Shown here piece by piece: positions 1 to 12,262 of a stretch of DNA of 64,000 nucleotides. The notes under the pieces are model-generated. The model searched no databases, was not told the origin of the DNA, and saw only the letters and a list, made by a program, of their open reading frames with translations. Position numbers and translations under genes: made by a program. Each line of letters starts with the position of its first letter. Position 1 is the first letter of the stretch. The DNA is taken from positions 3,038,001 through 3,102,000 of the forward strand of contig AP026549.1 in the NCBI GenBank assembly GCA_026075535.2. The letters run 5' to 3'. Source of the DNA: Tricholoma matsutake. Its lineage: Eukaryota; Basidiomycota; Agaricomycetes; Agaricales; Tricholomataceae.

Positions 1-2
1 CG

Positions 3-280
3 AGTCCTTCTTCGCAATGAAGAAGAATGGCGATGCCATGGGCGATTTCGATGGTCGGATGTATCCTTTCTTCAGGCTCTTGTCAAGAAACTAGTTTGTC
101 CAACAGGTCTCCTACCAGCGGCAGCGGGTAGGTGTTCTTGATTGTTCCGTTATTCAAGTACCTGTAATCCTGGCAGGGTCGTAGCGCATCTGAGTCCTTC
201 TTCGCAATGAAGAAGAATGGCGATGCCATGGGCGATTTCGATGGTCGGATGTATCCTTTCTTCAGGCTCTCGTCAAGAAA
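3..280. repeat. Direct duplication of an RT segment (offset 190 bp)
   Basis: Bases 3-90 repeat as 193-280 with almost no change (one visible difference near 81/271). Both copies encode the same reverse transcriptase segment, but the left copy is joined out of frame to the 91-192 spacer, so the Pol frame ends at 83. This is a local rearrangement or an assembly join inside gypsy A. Confidence 0.85.
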
Positions 281-1807
281 CTCGTCGAGTTTCTTTTGTT
301 CTGCCAGTGACAACGGGTAAACCCTGCAATCTTTTGCCATAAAGTCCATTTTCAGTTCGATCACATGATCCCAGGGTCTTGATTCTGGGAATCGTTCCGA
401 TGCTTCCTTTTCGAATATCCATTGGTACTCCTTGTACTGTTCGGGGAGTAGTTCATCTAGGGTCTTCTGTTCGGGGTCTCCTTCCTTCTTGTGTGTCAGG
501 TGTTGAGAGACCAATGTCTTTGCCCTAATCCAGATGTTTTGTCCATAAGCATATCGCGGTGATCCTTTTGCCTTCACGATCTGAGAGATTTTCTTTGTCG
601 TCTGAGAATATCCATATCTTGGCTCGTCATATTCCTCTGTCAGCAGTGTCCTAGCTGGTTCGAATATTCCAATGATGGGTTCTCCTCGGATGTAGGCGAC
701 TAGTAGTTCGTTGTCTTCAATCTTTAGTTTGGGTGTCTCTTTCGGTTGTTCCGTTGCCTGTTCCATTGCCTGTTCCGTTGCCTGTTCATGGTTTGCCTGT
801 GCTGGGTTTTCCTTCCCAGTGTCTTCTTCGTCTTGCGGCCCAATGGGCTCCACATCTTGAAGAGTCGTGATCACAATCTCTTCATCGTCAATTTCTTCGA
901 TTGTCGCTTTTCTTGTCTCGACGGGCATCTTGCTTCTTCTTGGTTCTTTGTGGAGGACTCCTCCCATCAGTTTCGTCTTGGCGACAACTCTTCGGCATAG
1001 CTCTCAGCGTTCTTCTTTCGCCAGCTCTTCTTTCTTGCCTTTCAGGGCTATCTTTTCCCTTGCTTTCATGACTATTTGGGCCAGTGCCAGTTGTTCTTCT
1101 TCGTTTCTGGCGGCCAGTCTCTCCAGTTCTCTGGTGGCCACCTTTTTCCATTGTGCTCATTCTTCCTCGGCAGTCTTCTTCTTGAGGGCAAGCCTTTCTT
1201 GATCTCTGGCGATGATGCCTCAGCACCATGCCTGTCGTTCTTCTTTTGTCATGTCAAGGGGGTTCTTCTTATTTTCAGTTCCCCTTTGGCGCCATGACAG
1301 GTGTTCGTCGTTGGTTTTCTTGGTCAGTACCCTACCGATAAGGGTTCTTCCTCTTCCATATGAGAATTCAGGATGGGTCTTGTCATTCGTCCTGAATTGG
1401 AAGGTTCCAATTCTCCAGTCAATTACTGGATTGATTCTCCTGAGCCATGGCAAGCCCAAGATGACTGATTCCTTTCCCAGTCCTGCAATGAGGAAGGTCA
1501 TTGGGAAGGTTCTTCCATTGATCATCAAGAGTTCCCTGGCATAGTGGGAAATCTCCCCTTTCTTGTTTGGGGTTCCATCCACATTCCTGACCCTGATCAC
1601 CTTCTCCAGGGGGTGCAGCTCAAATCCGCTGCTCTCCGTGAATTCATGACTCATGAATATCCCTCCTGCTCCAGAGTCGAGTAGGGCTTCAGTTTCGATG
1701 GCTTTCCCTCTGCCTGCTCCTAGCACTTTGACATCTAAACACATAGATTGATTCTTCAAAGTGGCTAGTAGTACAGAGCAGACAGAGAGTTCGGTGGTAC
1801 CTGGCAT
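83..1807 (-). pseudogene. Pol of gypsy A: protease and N-terminal reverse transcriptase
   Basis: Pol polyprotein fragment. An aspartic protease lies at the right end (ALLDSGAGGIFMSHE, with the catalytic DSG), then a long charged linker, then the start of reverse transcriptase ([20 protein letters not shown], followed by LRPCQDYRYLN). The frame from 1807 to 83 is continuous and is interrupted only by TGA at 1220-1222, 1157-1159 and 1004-1006. It ends at TGA 83-85 inside a duplicated segment, so the catalytic YxDD motif, RNase H and integrase are not present here. It is non-functional as it stands. Confidence 0.85.
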
Positions 1808-1824
1808 CGAGGCAGGCCACCTCT

Positions 1825-2676
1825 TTAAAAACCCTCATCCTCAATTGCGGCGAGAGCTCCCTTCTTTTCTTCTTCATCGAGTTCTCCTATGATCGCTCGG
1901 ATCTTCGAGTAGGCTTCCCTGCCTTTATTCTTTGGGGGTGGCTGGTCCTCGGTCCTCTTTTCCCCTTTCTTGTGTTCGGTTGCTCTGTGTCCAGGCTGGT
2001 GGCACACAAAGCACAAGCCTTTCTTCATGTGTTTGATCCTCTCCTGATAGGAGAGTCGGTTGATCTCAAGTGGGGTCTCTTTTGCTTTAGAGCTTGGTAG
2101 CTTCCTTGTCAAAGCCTCCTGCAGCCTTCCTGTTATGGCTTTTGCTCTTCTCCACTGTCCATCATACTTGGAGGCGGCATTGATCATTCCTTCCAAGGTC
2201 ATTGGGATCGTTTCCATATTGAAAACTCTTTCAAGGAGCTTGGGGTTCAGCCCATCCATGAAGAGTTCGATGAGGGTGGTGTCATCATTGATTCCCACCT
2301 TCTCTCACAGGATTCGGAACTGGGCAATGTAGTCCTCCAGGTCCTGTCCCTGCTTCAATATCTTCATCTCGGTTCTGGCCCTGCCAGCTTCATCGATCGG
2401 CGTGAACGCTGTCTTGAGTGCCGATTCAAAGGTAGACCAGGTTCCTAGGTCTTCCCTCTCTGCCCAAGTCTGTGCCCAGGGCACAGCAGTTCCTCTGTTC
2501 ATGAAGGACAACGTGAAGATGATCTTCTTCTCGTCGGTGTCATAGATTCCATGGTTTACTCTCAAATAGAGTTTCACTTCTTGTAAGAACTTCGCAGTTC
2601 TAGTTCGGTCCCCTGTGAAGTCAGAGGGGGTTCATATTCTGATCTTCTTGGTCGATGCGGTGGGTTCAGTAGACAT
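1825..2676 (-). pseudogene. Gag of gypsy A, two in-frame TGA stops
   Basis: Retrotransposon capsid/nucleocapsid polyprotein of about 283 codons. It runs in one minus-strand frame from the ATG at 2676 to TAA at 1825. The capsid-like part includes a segment reading DFTGDRTRTAKFLQEV; near the C-terminus is a CCHC zinc knuckle, CFVCHQPGHRATEH (C-x2-C-x4-H, with a degenerate last position). The frame is broken only by TGA codons at 2632-2634 and 2305-2307; there is no frameshift. The start was chosen because ATG 2676 precedes the capsid homology in this frame, although the frame is also open slightly upstream. Pol follows about 20 bp after the TAA in another frame, as is usual for gag-pol. Confidence 0.8.
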
Positions 2677-3004
2677 GTTGGCATTGTCATTGGATAGGGA
2701 GAATGGATCTCGTTCTGGGGTTTCTTCTTTATCGAAGGATCTAAAATCCTCTTTGTCAAGGTATCGGGGTTCTTCGTCACTGGTTCTCTTTGAGAACCAC
2801 TTTTGTGCTGGTTCCGAGTATTGTACTAGTTGACCCTGGTATCTATACCACGGGGTTCTTCCTGATGATGATGCTCTGGTTGGAGGTCTGTCTGGGCTTT
2901 GTCTGAAAGACGTTGTGTCTGCACCTAGGTAGGTGGACTTCGTAGATCAGCTTGACCTTTTGTTAAGACTATAGGTCTCAACTCAGTCTAGTCTTCATAT
3001 GTTG

Positions 3005-3211
3005 CAGTTGGAGGCTTTCCAACTGTATCAGTTCTTGCAGTAAGAGGCTTTCTTACTGTATCGGGTTCTGTTTGGGACTTGGTGCTTCCTAAGTCGATAT
3101 GGCTATCTGTACTCAGAGGCTTTCTGAGTAGACCATCGGTTCGTGTATCACAGTTGGAGGCTTTCCAACTGTCAAGTTTGAGTTATCACAGCTAGGGGCT
3201 TCCTAAGCTGT
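3005..3211. repeat. Array of six small hairpins with a constant GGCTT-type loop
   Basis: Six short inverted repeats lie in about 200 bp: 3005-3025, 3038-3058, 3076-3095, 3110-3130, 3150-3172 and 3188-3211. Stems differ (CAGTTGGA/TCCAACTG, CAGTAAGA/TCTTACTG, TACTCAGA/TCTGAGTA and others), while the loop stays GGCTT or close to it and a TATC-like spacer tends to follow. The array lies in the presumed leader/LTR of gypsy A. Its function is unknown; packaging, dimerisation or termination signals are possible. Confidence 0.75.
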
Positions 3212-3372
3212 CGAGTGTTCTGGTTGAGTCTAAGACCATTGTTTGAATTAGGTCAAGCTGAGGAATACAGACAGTATTACTATGGCTTATATACGGTTTG
3301 AAGATGTCTATTGTCCAATCAGAATGTAGGATTGTTATCAAGTATAAATAGAAAGAACAATAGAAAAGACAG

Positions 3373-3468
3373 GCCTCATGCCTTGCATGAGGCGTCCGAT
3401 GCCACAGAGTGCTGCGGCGCAGCATGTCAGAGAACAATAAGAGATAAGCCTCATGCATAGCATGAGGC
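3373..3468. repeat. Second hairpin cluster (GCCTCATGC stems)
   Basis: Two perfect 9-bp-stem hairpins, GCCTCATGC/GCATGAGGC, lie at 3373-3393 (loop CTT) and 3448-3468 (loop ATA). A third, TGCTGC/GCAGCA, lies between them at 3410-3424. They alternate with short repeats of the form CCGATGTCA. They belong to the same leader/LTR region as the first array. Confidence 0.75.
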
Positions 3469-3625
3469 ATCCGATGTCACAGATCTGATGTCAAGGATCC
3501 GATGTCATGGACCCTGTGTAAAGGGGTTGTCGTACCACGGTGCATGTGGGAGTGGGTTCGGGTGCATGGAGTCACCATGCGTCAAGGCGTCTTCCGTCGG
3601 AGGTGAGTCGAGTTGAATGGAAAAA

Positions 3626-5309
3626 TTAAAGTACCCGGCCTTGCTGGCGTACGTCTGGTCGTCGTGGGTTACAATAACAGAAAATCATAACATTCCCAGT
3701 TTTCCAATCAATTTTGGGATTATGCTTCCATAACCATGGACATCCTATTATTAGATTGGTTTTCCCAAGATCGCACACTTCGAATACTTCTCGCTCCTGA
3801 TGCTCCTGATACTTTAGGACCATAATCACCTCCTCCTTGATAGTTCCTCCATGATTGACTGTTCTGTCAATATTGTACACCATTATAGGTTGCACCAGCT
3901 TGCGTGTGCTAATACTGTTTCCAGTAATTAAGGACCAATTAATGAATAATCCTGTAGCACCACTATCAAGCAACACTTCCACATCAATTGCTGCATGCGT
4001 GTCCACTGTCTTCAGTCCCACAGTCAAGGTGATTTTGGGTTCTATTCGCACAGAGCGAATAAAGGATTTAGGGGTTTTCAGAAATGATGCATGACAATTT
4101 TCTTTGTCACATGATTGACAACAGTTGTACTCCTCCTCGATTTCTTTTTCTGGTTTGCTCTGGGTTTCCTCGCATACTAATACATTGTAATGATTCTGGG
4201 TCACCAATGGGGAAACTTTCACTGGGACTCTTCCACAAAATTCTTCTGCCTGCCTTCCTCCGGCTTCACTTCCTCGATTGTAGCTTCCCTAATCTTTCTT
4301 TTCTGCCTACAATTCCTAGAAATGTGTCCTAACTGCCCACAGTTAAAACATTTAAGTGGGGCTTGTCTCCCTGCTTGATCAACCTCCATTGCCTCTGCTG
4401 GTGCTGCTGACTCTGTAACTATAGGTGTCACTGCCATGGGCTGGTGGCTGTGCCCTTGGAGCTTGCACCTGAGGTGCCTTTCCTTTCTCGGACTTTCCTC
4501 CTGATGACGTTCCAAATTTACTACTTCCGTACATCAACTTTGACTCCACCTGTTCCTGCGAATATTGCCAGTCAAGGTGCATTGTCCAATTATACCACTC
4601 GTCCAACTTCTCTGGCATAGAAGGTAGTTGGTAGATAGACTTGAATAAAGAGGGATTTAATCCTGCTTTCAAAAACTCTACCAATGCGGCTTCTCCCATG
4701 TCCATTTGCAAAGCTTCTGCTTTGAACTGCAAAATAAATTCATCTGCCATTAGGGAACCTTGGTGCATGGTCTTTAATTTAGCATTGGCTGTTGCCTTTC
4801 GATTAGGGTCTCCAAACTGTGCCTCCAATCTCTCCAGAAATTCCTTGAAGGTTGCAAATGGTTTATTTCCCACAGCAATTTGATTAATAGCCTTGTTTCT
4901 CCAGAACTGTGCTTCCCCCCCCTGAATGTATGAGAGAGCAAACATAATCCTAGACTCGGCTGTACAAAACTCTGGCTTCCATGTACAATACTATAGAGCT
5001 GATGAAGGATTTTGTATTCTCCATGGTACCGTCAAAGATTTGCGGGGGTGCATACTTAGATAAGTGTGCTTTTCCATTTCCGGATTTCTCTGCTGTCTCA
5101 TCCTCCTGCAACATCCACTCCACCATCTCCTCCATCTCATCATCTCTTTCTCCTGTTGTCTCTGGCTGTACTTCTGCTTGTCTGGGCTGTGATGCTGCCA
5201 ACACTGACACTAATTGGGACATTTGCACTGTAAGTACATCAATTTTCGCCTCTAGTGCTGGTGTGGGAACAGGATTAGGGCCGGGATTAGAAGTTGAAGG
5301 TTTGGACAT
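3626..5309 (-). pseudogene. Gag-protease of gypsy B, frameshifted
   Basis: Gag begins at about 5309 (MSKPSTSNPGPNPVPTP), continues with a capsid segment containing ALSYIQGGEAQFWRNKA (about 4930-4880), and reaches a CCHC zinc knuckle CFNCGQLGHISRNC at about 4350-4310. The protease has VLLDSGATGLFIN near 4000-3960 and ends with a segment reading HNPKIDWKTG. The parts lie in different frames: shifts are needed near 4990-4960 and near 4460-4440. Unlike copia and gypsy A, indels dominate here. The break near 3626 removes the rest of Pol. Confidence 0.75.
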
Positions 5310-5437
5310 AATTGTAAAATCTGTGATGAATCACTTCTTCGACAAATTCAAGATTGGTTCTTTGGGACCTCTCCAAACATTTATGGGTCACGTGATCATT
5401 CGTCAATCATTCATCAATGGTTCGTCAATCATTCGTC

Positions 5438-5457
5438 ATTTGTCGGGCGCCTAATTT
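5438..5457 (-). other. Primer-binding site and LTR edge of gypsy B
   Basis: Read on the minus strand, a stretch ending in TGTCA (the LTR 3' end) is followed by a 4-base gap and then AGGCGCCCGAC. This is the layout of an LTR edge followed by a lysine-type tRNA primer-binding site. The adjacent leader (5395-5440) has short tandem ATTCGTCAATC-type repeats. Confidence 0.5.
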
Positions 5458-5900
5458 GACACTTTGGATCAATAACCCTTCCAACAGTGCCTGATCTTGG
5501 GGATAACACTGAATTTGGCTTGTAACTAAAATAGTTGTCCAAATAGAGTGATGTAAATCATAACTAAACCAGATCCAATCAGTTGTCTGGTTGCAGCTGT
5601 CCTAATGACGAGCACTGCCTCTCGATCACTGGCAGTCACAATGTAAGGCGAGGCCTGGCATCGGCTTACGAAAGAAAAGGTAGATTACGTATATACAAGT
5701 ACTTCTGGCTCATGCCCAAAGGATGAGTAATCAGATGTGGCACAGTGAAACAATGATGTATGTGCAAGTAAGAGAAGGCACATTGATATGGGAAGTTGTG
5801 TTCTTCTGTTAGGGCGACACCCACTATCTGCTAGCTAAGACCGTGCAGGTTCTCTCTACAAGAAGGGGGCGGGATCCGCGCTCATGATGGGGGAATTGAT

Positions 5901-7650
5901 GGTTTTGATGCAAGGGGTTATTAATAGATGAGTTGGTTGAGAAAGACCTTTCACACTGAAAATGTAGGTGGAATACCTAAGAGAACACAACTGGGGTCCC
6001 CTAGGCATATATTTAGGGTTTATATACTATGTTACATATATTGTACATTGTTGTTACCGATGCGCTCGTACATGCGTGTACATATTGATGCATGCGAAAT
6101 AAAATTCTCATGCTATCAAAGTGTAGCGTCATTTGGCGTCATGTAGTGTAATTCGACATAATAAAATAAAAATGAAATTTTATTAGGTAATGGGGTGGTT
6201 TCCTAACAAAATGATTCTAGCACTAGACAATGCCATGGTCACATCCTCAGATCCTCCCAACAGCAAACCAGTCTCTTTTAGTACTTGCATCTCTTCAGGT
6301 GAGCCTGGTCATCCCTCTGTTGATATCACTCCTGAGGATCTTGCTTGCCTTGCTACTGGCAGAAACCACACATGAACAAATTGCACAGATATACATATGT
6401 AGTGCACATCAGACACTAATTGTTGAGATATGGTCTATCTATTCCTAGACCACTAGTTTATGTTGACAAACCTCAACCCAACAACACTGTACTCTGCACA
6501 TGCTCAGCTGGTGTATCAAGTGATCTATCTTGTCTCAATGACAATGAACTTGACCAGCTCATGCTCCACATCTATGAGCAGTTTCCATCTTTTGGTTGAC
6601 AAATGATTGATGGATATCTCATGCAACTTGGTGTGTGTGTTCCATAACAGAGAGTTGTCACATTAACTCCAAATAACTGTTATGCATAAAATTCCTCTGA
6701 CTTGAGAAAATCTTTACAATCAGCCAGAAGCATATCCTTAACACCTGGTTGAAGGACTATGAAGCTGATGGGCCTTTTCTGCTGGGCACCATTCCATTGC
6801 CAGCAATGGTGCTTTTTGCAAGATAAGATCAGCCTTACAAGAAGGATTTGTGCAACAGACAGATCTTATGAGTCACCCAGAAATATACAAATGCAATGTT
6901 CCATGTCTTTCTCATACTCCTGCTTGGCTTCTAACATGAGTTTCTTCAATATATCATTGTTATGCACTATGACACTGGGGGATCATTTCAGTACACAGAA
7001 GATCTCCACTGATTGATATGGTACTATACATAATCTTTAATGAGGACGTATAGCCATCATCTGTGTAATATTTTGTTTGAGTTATCTGCAGGAAGGATCA
7101 GTGCCCAATTCTGCATCATTTAATAAAGCCTCATGTACACACCCTCGACCAGTGGCTGCAGTAATAGATGGTATGAGTAGTATCTGTAAGAAGAGTTGAA
7201 TTCTGGCCTGCATAGTACTATGATGACAAGAAACTTACCCAACCTGGGCATGAACCCCACCTTTCACTTTTATTGGCCATGGACTAAGCCTTTGTCTCTA
7301 TCTTCATCTTTGTCATCTTCTGTAGTTGATTGAGTAAGACCACCATTAATGGCCAAGTGAGGGGTGATCTCAAATTCCCTGCTATGGCCCCATGCTAGTT
7401 TGACAGGGGATGGAAGTAAACATGGCCACATAGAGCATGAGGCTACTGCATACCTTGGATAACCCTGCCAACAGTATAAGCCAAGATTGGACATAACAGG
7501 ACTCTGGGAAACCTACCAATCATACAGGTAATCATTTTGACTAAAATGGGCAGTGAGAAAGCTGAAGATCCCATTTCAGCATGTGCAGTAACAATAAGGG
7601 CAATGCTCTCATAGTCTATGAAGTTGTTCCAAGCTGACATAGATGCACAA
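5901..7650. other. Gene-free stretch
   Basis: AT-rich DNA without a recognisable coding frame, RNA gene or clear repeat boundary. Short open frames occur by chance; none showed a family motif I recognise. Confidence 0.6.
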
Positions 7651-8655
7651 TGATAGGTCCACCTTGTGCTCTAAGCTCTGGGAACATCTCCAAATGCATT
7701 GACACATCACCACACATGCTCCCAACCCCTATGAACTCCTACAAACCCCACAAAACCGCTCCGAAACTATTTCAAACAACTTCAAACAACTTTGCAACAC
7801 TTTGAGCAAGTTCAAATGACTTTTCAGCACCTCGAATGCCTTTGGCTGCCATATGCCTATCACACCACCCTTCAGACACATGCAGCACACCTTGCACAAG
7901 TTAGTGCATCGCATATTGAGCACCACCGGACACAAGGAGATACAACAACAGGCTTTTAGGACGTGATTGTGGTGCTTTGACATTTCAAAGATATATTGGA
8001 TCAATAGGACAGGTACCCTTGATACATTGTGACTCTATATGTTTCCCTTCTCATCATCTTTCATTTATTTTATGATTTGCAAAGTTCTTTATTGTTTTAT
8101 ATCTTGCCTCATGTAGTCCTCATGTTTTATTTCCTTTTAAATACCATCTCTTTCAAACATATATAGCCTTGTACTAGCTACTTAGAACAACAGAATAGAT
8201 TGTCCTCTCACATCCATTGTCTGATTTAAGAGCAATTCTCTTGAGTCCAAGCCTCTTGTCTTAGTCCCAAAGTTTAGCATATTACCACAAACCTCTGTGA
8301 ACTTTCCATACTAGCTTCTCGAAACTATTGTCTATTGTCTATCCCCTCTCAAGGCCTTTCCACATCTCTATAGTCTATCCTCAGCATCCATCAAAACCAT
8401 CCTCGTCCTCTACAAGCTCCTCAAACATCCTCAAACTTCTTTGAACATCCTCGAACTTTCCTTGAAGCACTTTGCAGAGCTTTGTATGCCCTCAAACTTC
8501 ATCGAGTATCATCAGACCTTCTTGAACTTAGTTCCCCCATCCTTGGGTAACAGCAGTGATATTTAGTACCACCTTGCAACCTTCCTCTAACTTGTGTTAT
8601 ACCATTCGAGACCTTTTTGTGGGTTTTGTTTGGGTTTCCAGGTTGAGCATCATCA
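7651..8655 (+). repeat. Lone LTR-like copy, related to the LTR at 62463-63658
   Basis: It starts TGATAGGT and ends CCAGGTTGAGCATCATCA, as does the better-preserved LTR at the right end of the window. It shares an internal region rich in 'catcctcgaac'-type short repeats and the block CAACCTTCCTCT before the end. No primer-binding site follows, so it is a solo LTR or a downstream LTR. I could not find a convincing target duplication. Confidence 0.5.
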
Positions 8656-11221
8656 ATGATGAGCTGTCTCCACAGTCCCACCAATAACTACCAGTTTCTG
8701 AAAAATGGGATAGGTTCAAGTCAATGGAATGCCACTAGTGATTCCTCCTGGCCTTACATTTTAGGCATGAGTTAGCTTGAACCTGATGGAAGTGGTGTCA
8801 GGCATTCTGAATCTGATCAAAAATTGATGATTATGTAATACACTGTTGTCTGCACTTGCCTGTCCACATACCGTATAGTGAAGCAGCAGGAGTCATAGGA
8901 AAGTCAACAAGTGACACAACCCAGTGTATGAAAAAAGAAGTCATGGTAGGTCACCAAAGTTGTTAAAAGTTGTACTTGGAAAGCTGCACAGTATTACAAC
9001 TTTAAGTAAACTAGTTGTAATTTGGTTGTAATAACTTGGTAATAACTTGGTAATAACATAAATTCAAGTTTTTAACTGGCTCGTCAAATGCTATCTCACA
9101 TTGTTGGCCAGGTATATGCAATGACCCTATACAGTACCATTTCAATCAAGAAAGGTTTGTGGTATAGTTTTATGTAATCAACCATCAGATTGTTACTTGT
9201 TACTTGCTTGATATCCACCTATGCTAACTAGAGCTACTGTTCTGCTCTTGATCCCATTTCTACCTCAATTGCTTAACACCACCATCACACCATCATCAGA
9301 ACCAAATCAGAACAGAACAAGATAGGCTGAGTAAAATGGCTTATTTTCTTTTGCTGCCCTCTCAAAATTTGCTCCTAGCTGTCATTTACTGTACTCAAAA
9401 CTCTTTATTATCATAACTAGTATACAATACATGCATTATAAGTCTATGATATGTTCCAAGTTCTCAGTATTGAGAATGTGGTTATGTTGATTGGGGCCTA
9501 TTCTTGTGGCAATTGCCAAACTGGGTGTCAGCAGTGAGTTCCTGTTTTCTTAGTGTGTTTGGGATGAGTCTATTTTTATCTATTCTTGTGGTGTCTACCA
9601 AGCTTTGTGTAGACAACTTTCATAATCAACTAATATCATGTGCTTAGCATGACAACTTCTGAAAGGGGCAACTTGTTGGAAATTTACAGCAAAAGGCTCA
9701 TTTTACACAGAAAGACCTATTTTCTTGGAAATTGGCTTCCAACATTTTGTTGGCAAATACTATAGACACATGAATCTACACTTAAGTACTTTGAGAAAAA
9801 GTTATGATTTTGCAACAAAATAGCAAAAATGTGAGAATCCAATTGGACAGGGCACATCTCAAAATAAAAAATCTACATCACTGCTACCTGCCTGTTACAC
9901 ATCAATGGGACAAATACAGCTAATAGACTAGAACACTTTAACAGGAATAGTGCCAATGGTGGTGAACATCTCAGAAAGAGCTGGAAACACAGGGACACAG
10001 AGGAAAACACTGCAAAAGAAAACAAGGAAACCCATAAACCTACCATGAGTTTATTAGAATATTCCATTATGTTAAAACAGAGAAGAAGGATATGCCAGCT
10101 TTCAATGACATGCAAAGAAAATTCTGGGTCAGGGTCCCAAAGGAAGTCTTGTAGTGATCCAGGTATTAGCTTTGACTCATGCCTATATAAGCATGATGAT
10201 GAGTCCCCTGATTAGGAAATCATCTTGATAACCATTGCCTTGAGTACACAATAATCTATACATTATTCAGGGCCCTCTTGTGATAACATAAGGACCCCCC
10301 TCAACTCACTACACTTTTTTGAACTTCCAAAAACCATATAGAGTTTACTCAACATTGCTCCATCAGTGATCATCATCAATCACAACCCTGAACTTCTTCC
10401 ACAAAGGGCAAAGCTTCTCAACACAATCCACAATGGATGTAAGCCTGTTGCCAGGACCTGAATCAAGTTATTTTGCACTCAACTCTTAAGTTTCTCTCCA
10501 TTTTCTTCATTACTGAACATTTGCACCAACAACCAATTCCAATGCCTTGGTTTTGACAATGAAGGCCAAAACCAAGAACAGGTGCACATGAGGAGATTTT
10601 TGAGGTGCTCAGTGATGGTTGTAGCTTTTGACTGCAGCTCTCAGTTCATTTCCCCTCTTCTCTTCACAAAAAATAGAGGGACATTCTGGCTGCTGAGATT
10701 CACACATAGAAAATTTGCACTGGAGCCAATGCTGTAGCATGTGTGGCCTCCAATCCCCAATGGCATTCTTGAGATGATGTCAAGCAGATTAATTGTGCAG
10801 CTATAATTGGATTTAACCCTTAGCCAAGCATCAGCTCATCAATGGACTGTAAACTGGGCTGGTTGGCATCACAGGTCCATAAATTGAACCATAAATTGAG
10901 CTCAATATACAGTAAATTATCCAGCATTAAGTACTTAATGAGGTACTACATAATTAGTACTATTAAGCTATTAAGCTTTTCAGTTCATGCTTGAATCACT
11001 AATTTTTGAGAGTTTATTGCAAGATAATTGCAAATAAATGAACAGATCCAATATATTACAACTATATGAAGCATAAGGAATGCGATACATACAGTTCCAT
11101 ATTGAGTAGTATAGTATCAGTATGAATGGCCAATGGTCCAAGAGCTATAAAATTATATATACTTCATATGTGTTTTTTTTGCCCCCACTTCTTCCACTAT
11201 GGTTGGTGAGCTCAAGCACAG
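8656..11221. other. Gene-free, repeat-derived stretch
   Basis: No recognisable gene. One dispersed repeat fragment at about 9193-9235 (TTACTTGCTTGATATC and following bases) recurs at 54148-54185. The remainder is AT-rich with no motif I can name. Confidence 0.5.
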
Positions 11222-12262
11222 CCAGATGAGTACTATTAATTTTAGTAAGCTGATTATTGGGACTGGAGATCTGAGACTCATTTTACACTGGTTGAATCAC
11301 TATCCATAGTTGAATAGCTACTGCACTGTAATGTGTCTTCCACTGTATCACTATTTCTTACTTGAATAACTACTGGCATGGCTTGTGCATGTGCTGCTAT
11401 CTGCTGTTGTGTGATGTTGATGGTATCACATGGTGAGTCATTGTTGCAGTGCAACAGTGGTGTCACCTCACCTCCTAGCGCGACTCTCTCTCTCAAGACT
11501 TACTTGCTAACAGCTATGTATATGTATATGTAAGCCTGTACAGCTAGGCAAGTTCAAGTTGATACTGACTAATGTTATCTAAGAAGTTGACAGGAACATT
11601 TCCTCCAAGTGCACATTCAGCAGATCAAGATCTATGGGAGGCAAAGTATGCCCAGGATGGAGAAATGGTTCCTCTGTCACTGTGCATCAGGAAAGGTTGA
11701 AGGAAGTCTATGCAAGCTACCAGTCTTTTGGTTGCTATATTGAGCTATGTAGCACAGTATAACAGGGGGAAGTCAACATAGTAGTTATATCCCTGAAGAT
11801 TTTTCCTGACGTGGGGTGTCCAAATGTCAGTGTGTCCTTGCATAGTACTCAGGCTCAGTGGTGTTGAGAGCATAGTTTGTTGAACTCAAGCTTGAAGGGC
11901 CTATCTGCATGGCTAGCCAAAGAATTGTTCAAGGCAGAGCATTGGAAGGAACTGTATAATGACTTGGTACAGTGCTTGTAGGTGAAGCTTGGTGCCCTGG
12001 AGGTGGAGGTTGTGATCTTGATGTCCCACTGGCTGTGTCAGTCCGAGTCAGTGGGTGTTGCAGTTCATCGTTCCAATTGTCAGTTTCCCATCTGAGCTCA
12101 TAATCTGCTGGCGGGGCATTGGCAGCAGAAGCAGTGTTTCCTAGGTGAATGATCAATCACTAATGTACCATTGTAGAAGCTTATTCCTACCTGACTCAGT
12201 TGACTGTGAGACTTTCAAGCTATGAATGTGCAGTATCTCAACACCATCAAACTTCTGCATAT
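11222..12262 (+). repeat. Arm A of a large inverted repeat
   Basis: About 1 kb whose reverse complement is found at 14306-17216. Matching landmarks include TGAGACTCATTTTACA (about 11273) against the reverse strand at about 17150, and the sequence around GGCATACT at about 11650. This arm is uninterrupted and so preserves the empty sites of the two hAT-like insertions in arm B. It carries about 130 bp (about 11690-11820) that arm B lacks. The outer end is blurred. Confidence 0.8.

Larger units (their letters stand above)
1..3625 (-). mobile_element. Ty3/gypsy retrotransposon A (partial, minus strand)
   Basis: Minus-strand Ty3/gypsy element. Gag, protease and the start of reverse transcriptase are recognisable from right to left; the rest of pol lies outside the window or is lost at the left edge. 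About 780 bp of hairpin-rich DNA at 2840-3625 probably holds the upstream leader and LTR, but I could not fix the LTR ends. A possible primer-binding site starting TGGTATAGATACC reads on the minus strand near 2850-2836. The right border is placed where gypsy B coding begins, so A may have inserted into B. The element is defective because of internal stops and a rearranged left end. Confidence 0.8.
3626..5900 (-). mobile_element. Ty3/gypsy retrotransposon B (truncated, minus strand)
   Basis: A second minus-strand gypsy element: capsid, zinc knuckle and protease are present; RT, RNase H and integrase are missing because gypsy A sequence begins at about 3625. A GGCGCCCGAC primer-binding-like block (5438-5452 on the plus strand) resembles the common lysine-tRNA site with the first T replaced. 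The LTR would begin at about 5457 on the plus strand; its outer end (about 5900) is a guess. Confidence 0.7.

Noticed and set aside
3005..3211. CRISPR array
   Set aside because: The units are hairpins with changing stems, not constant repeats with unique spacers, and the genome is eukaryotic.
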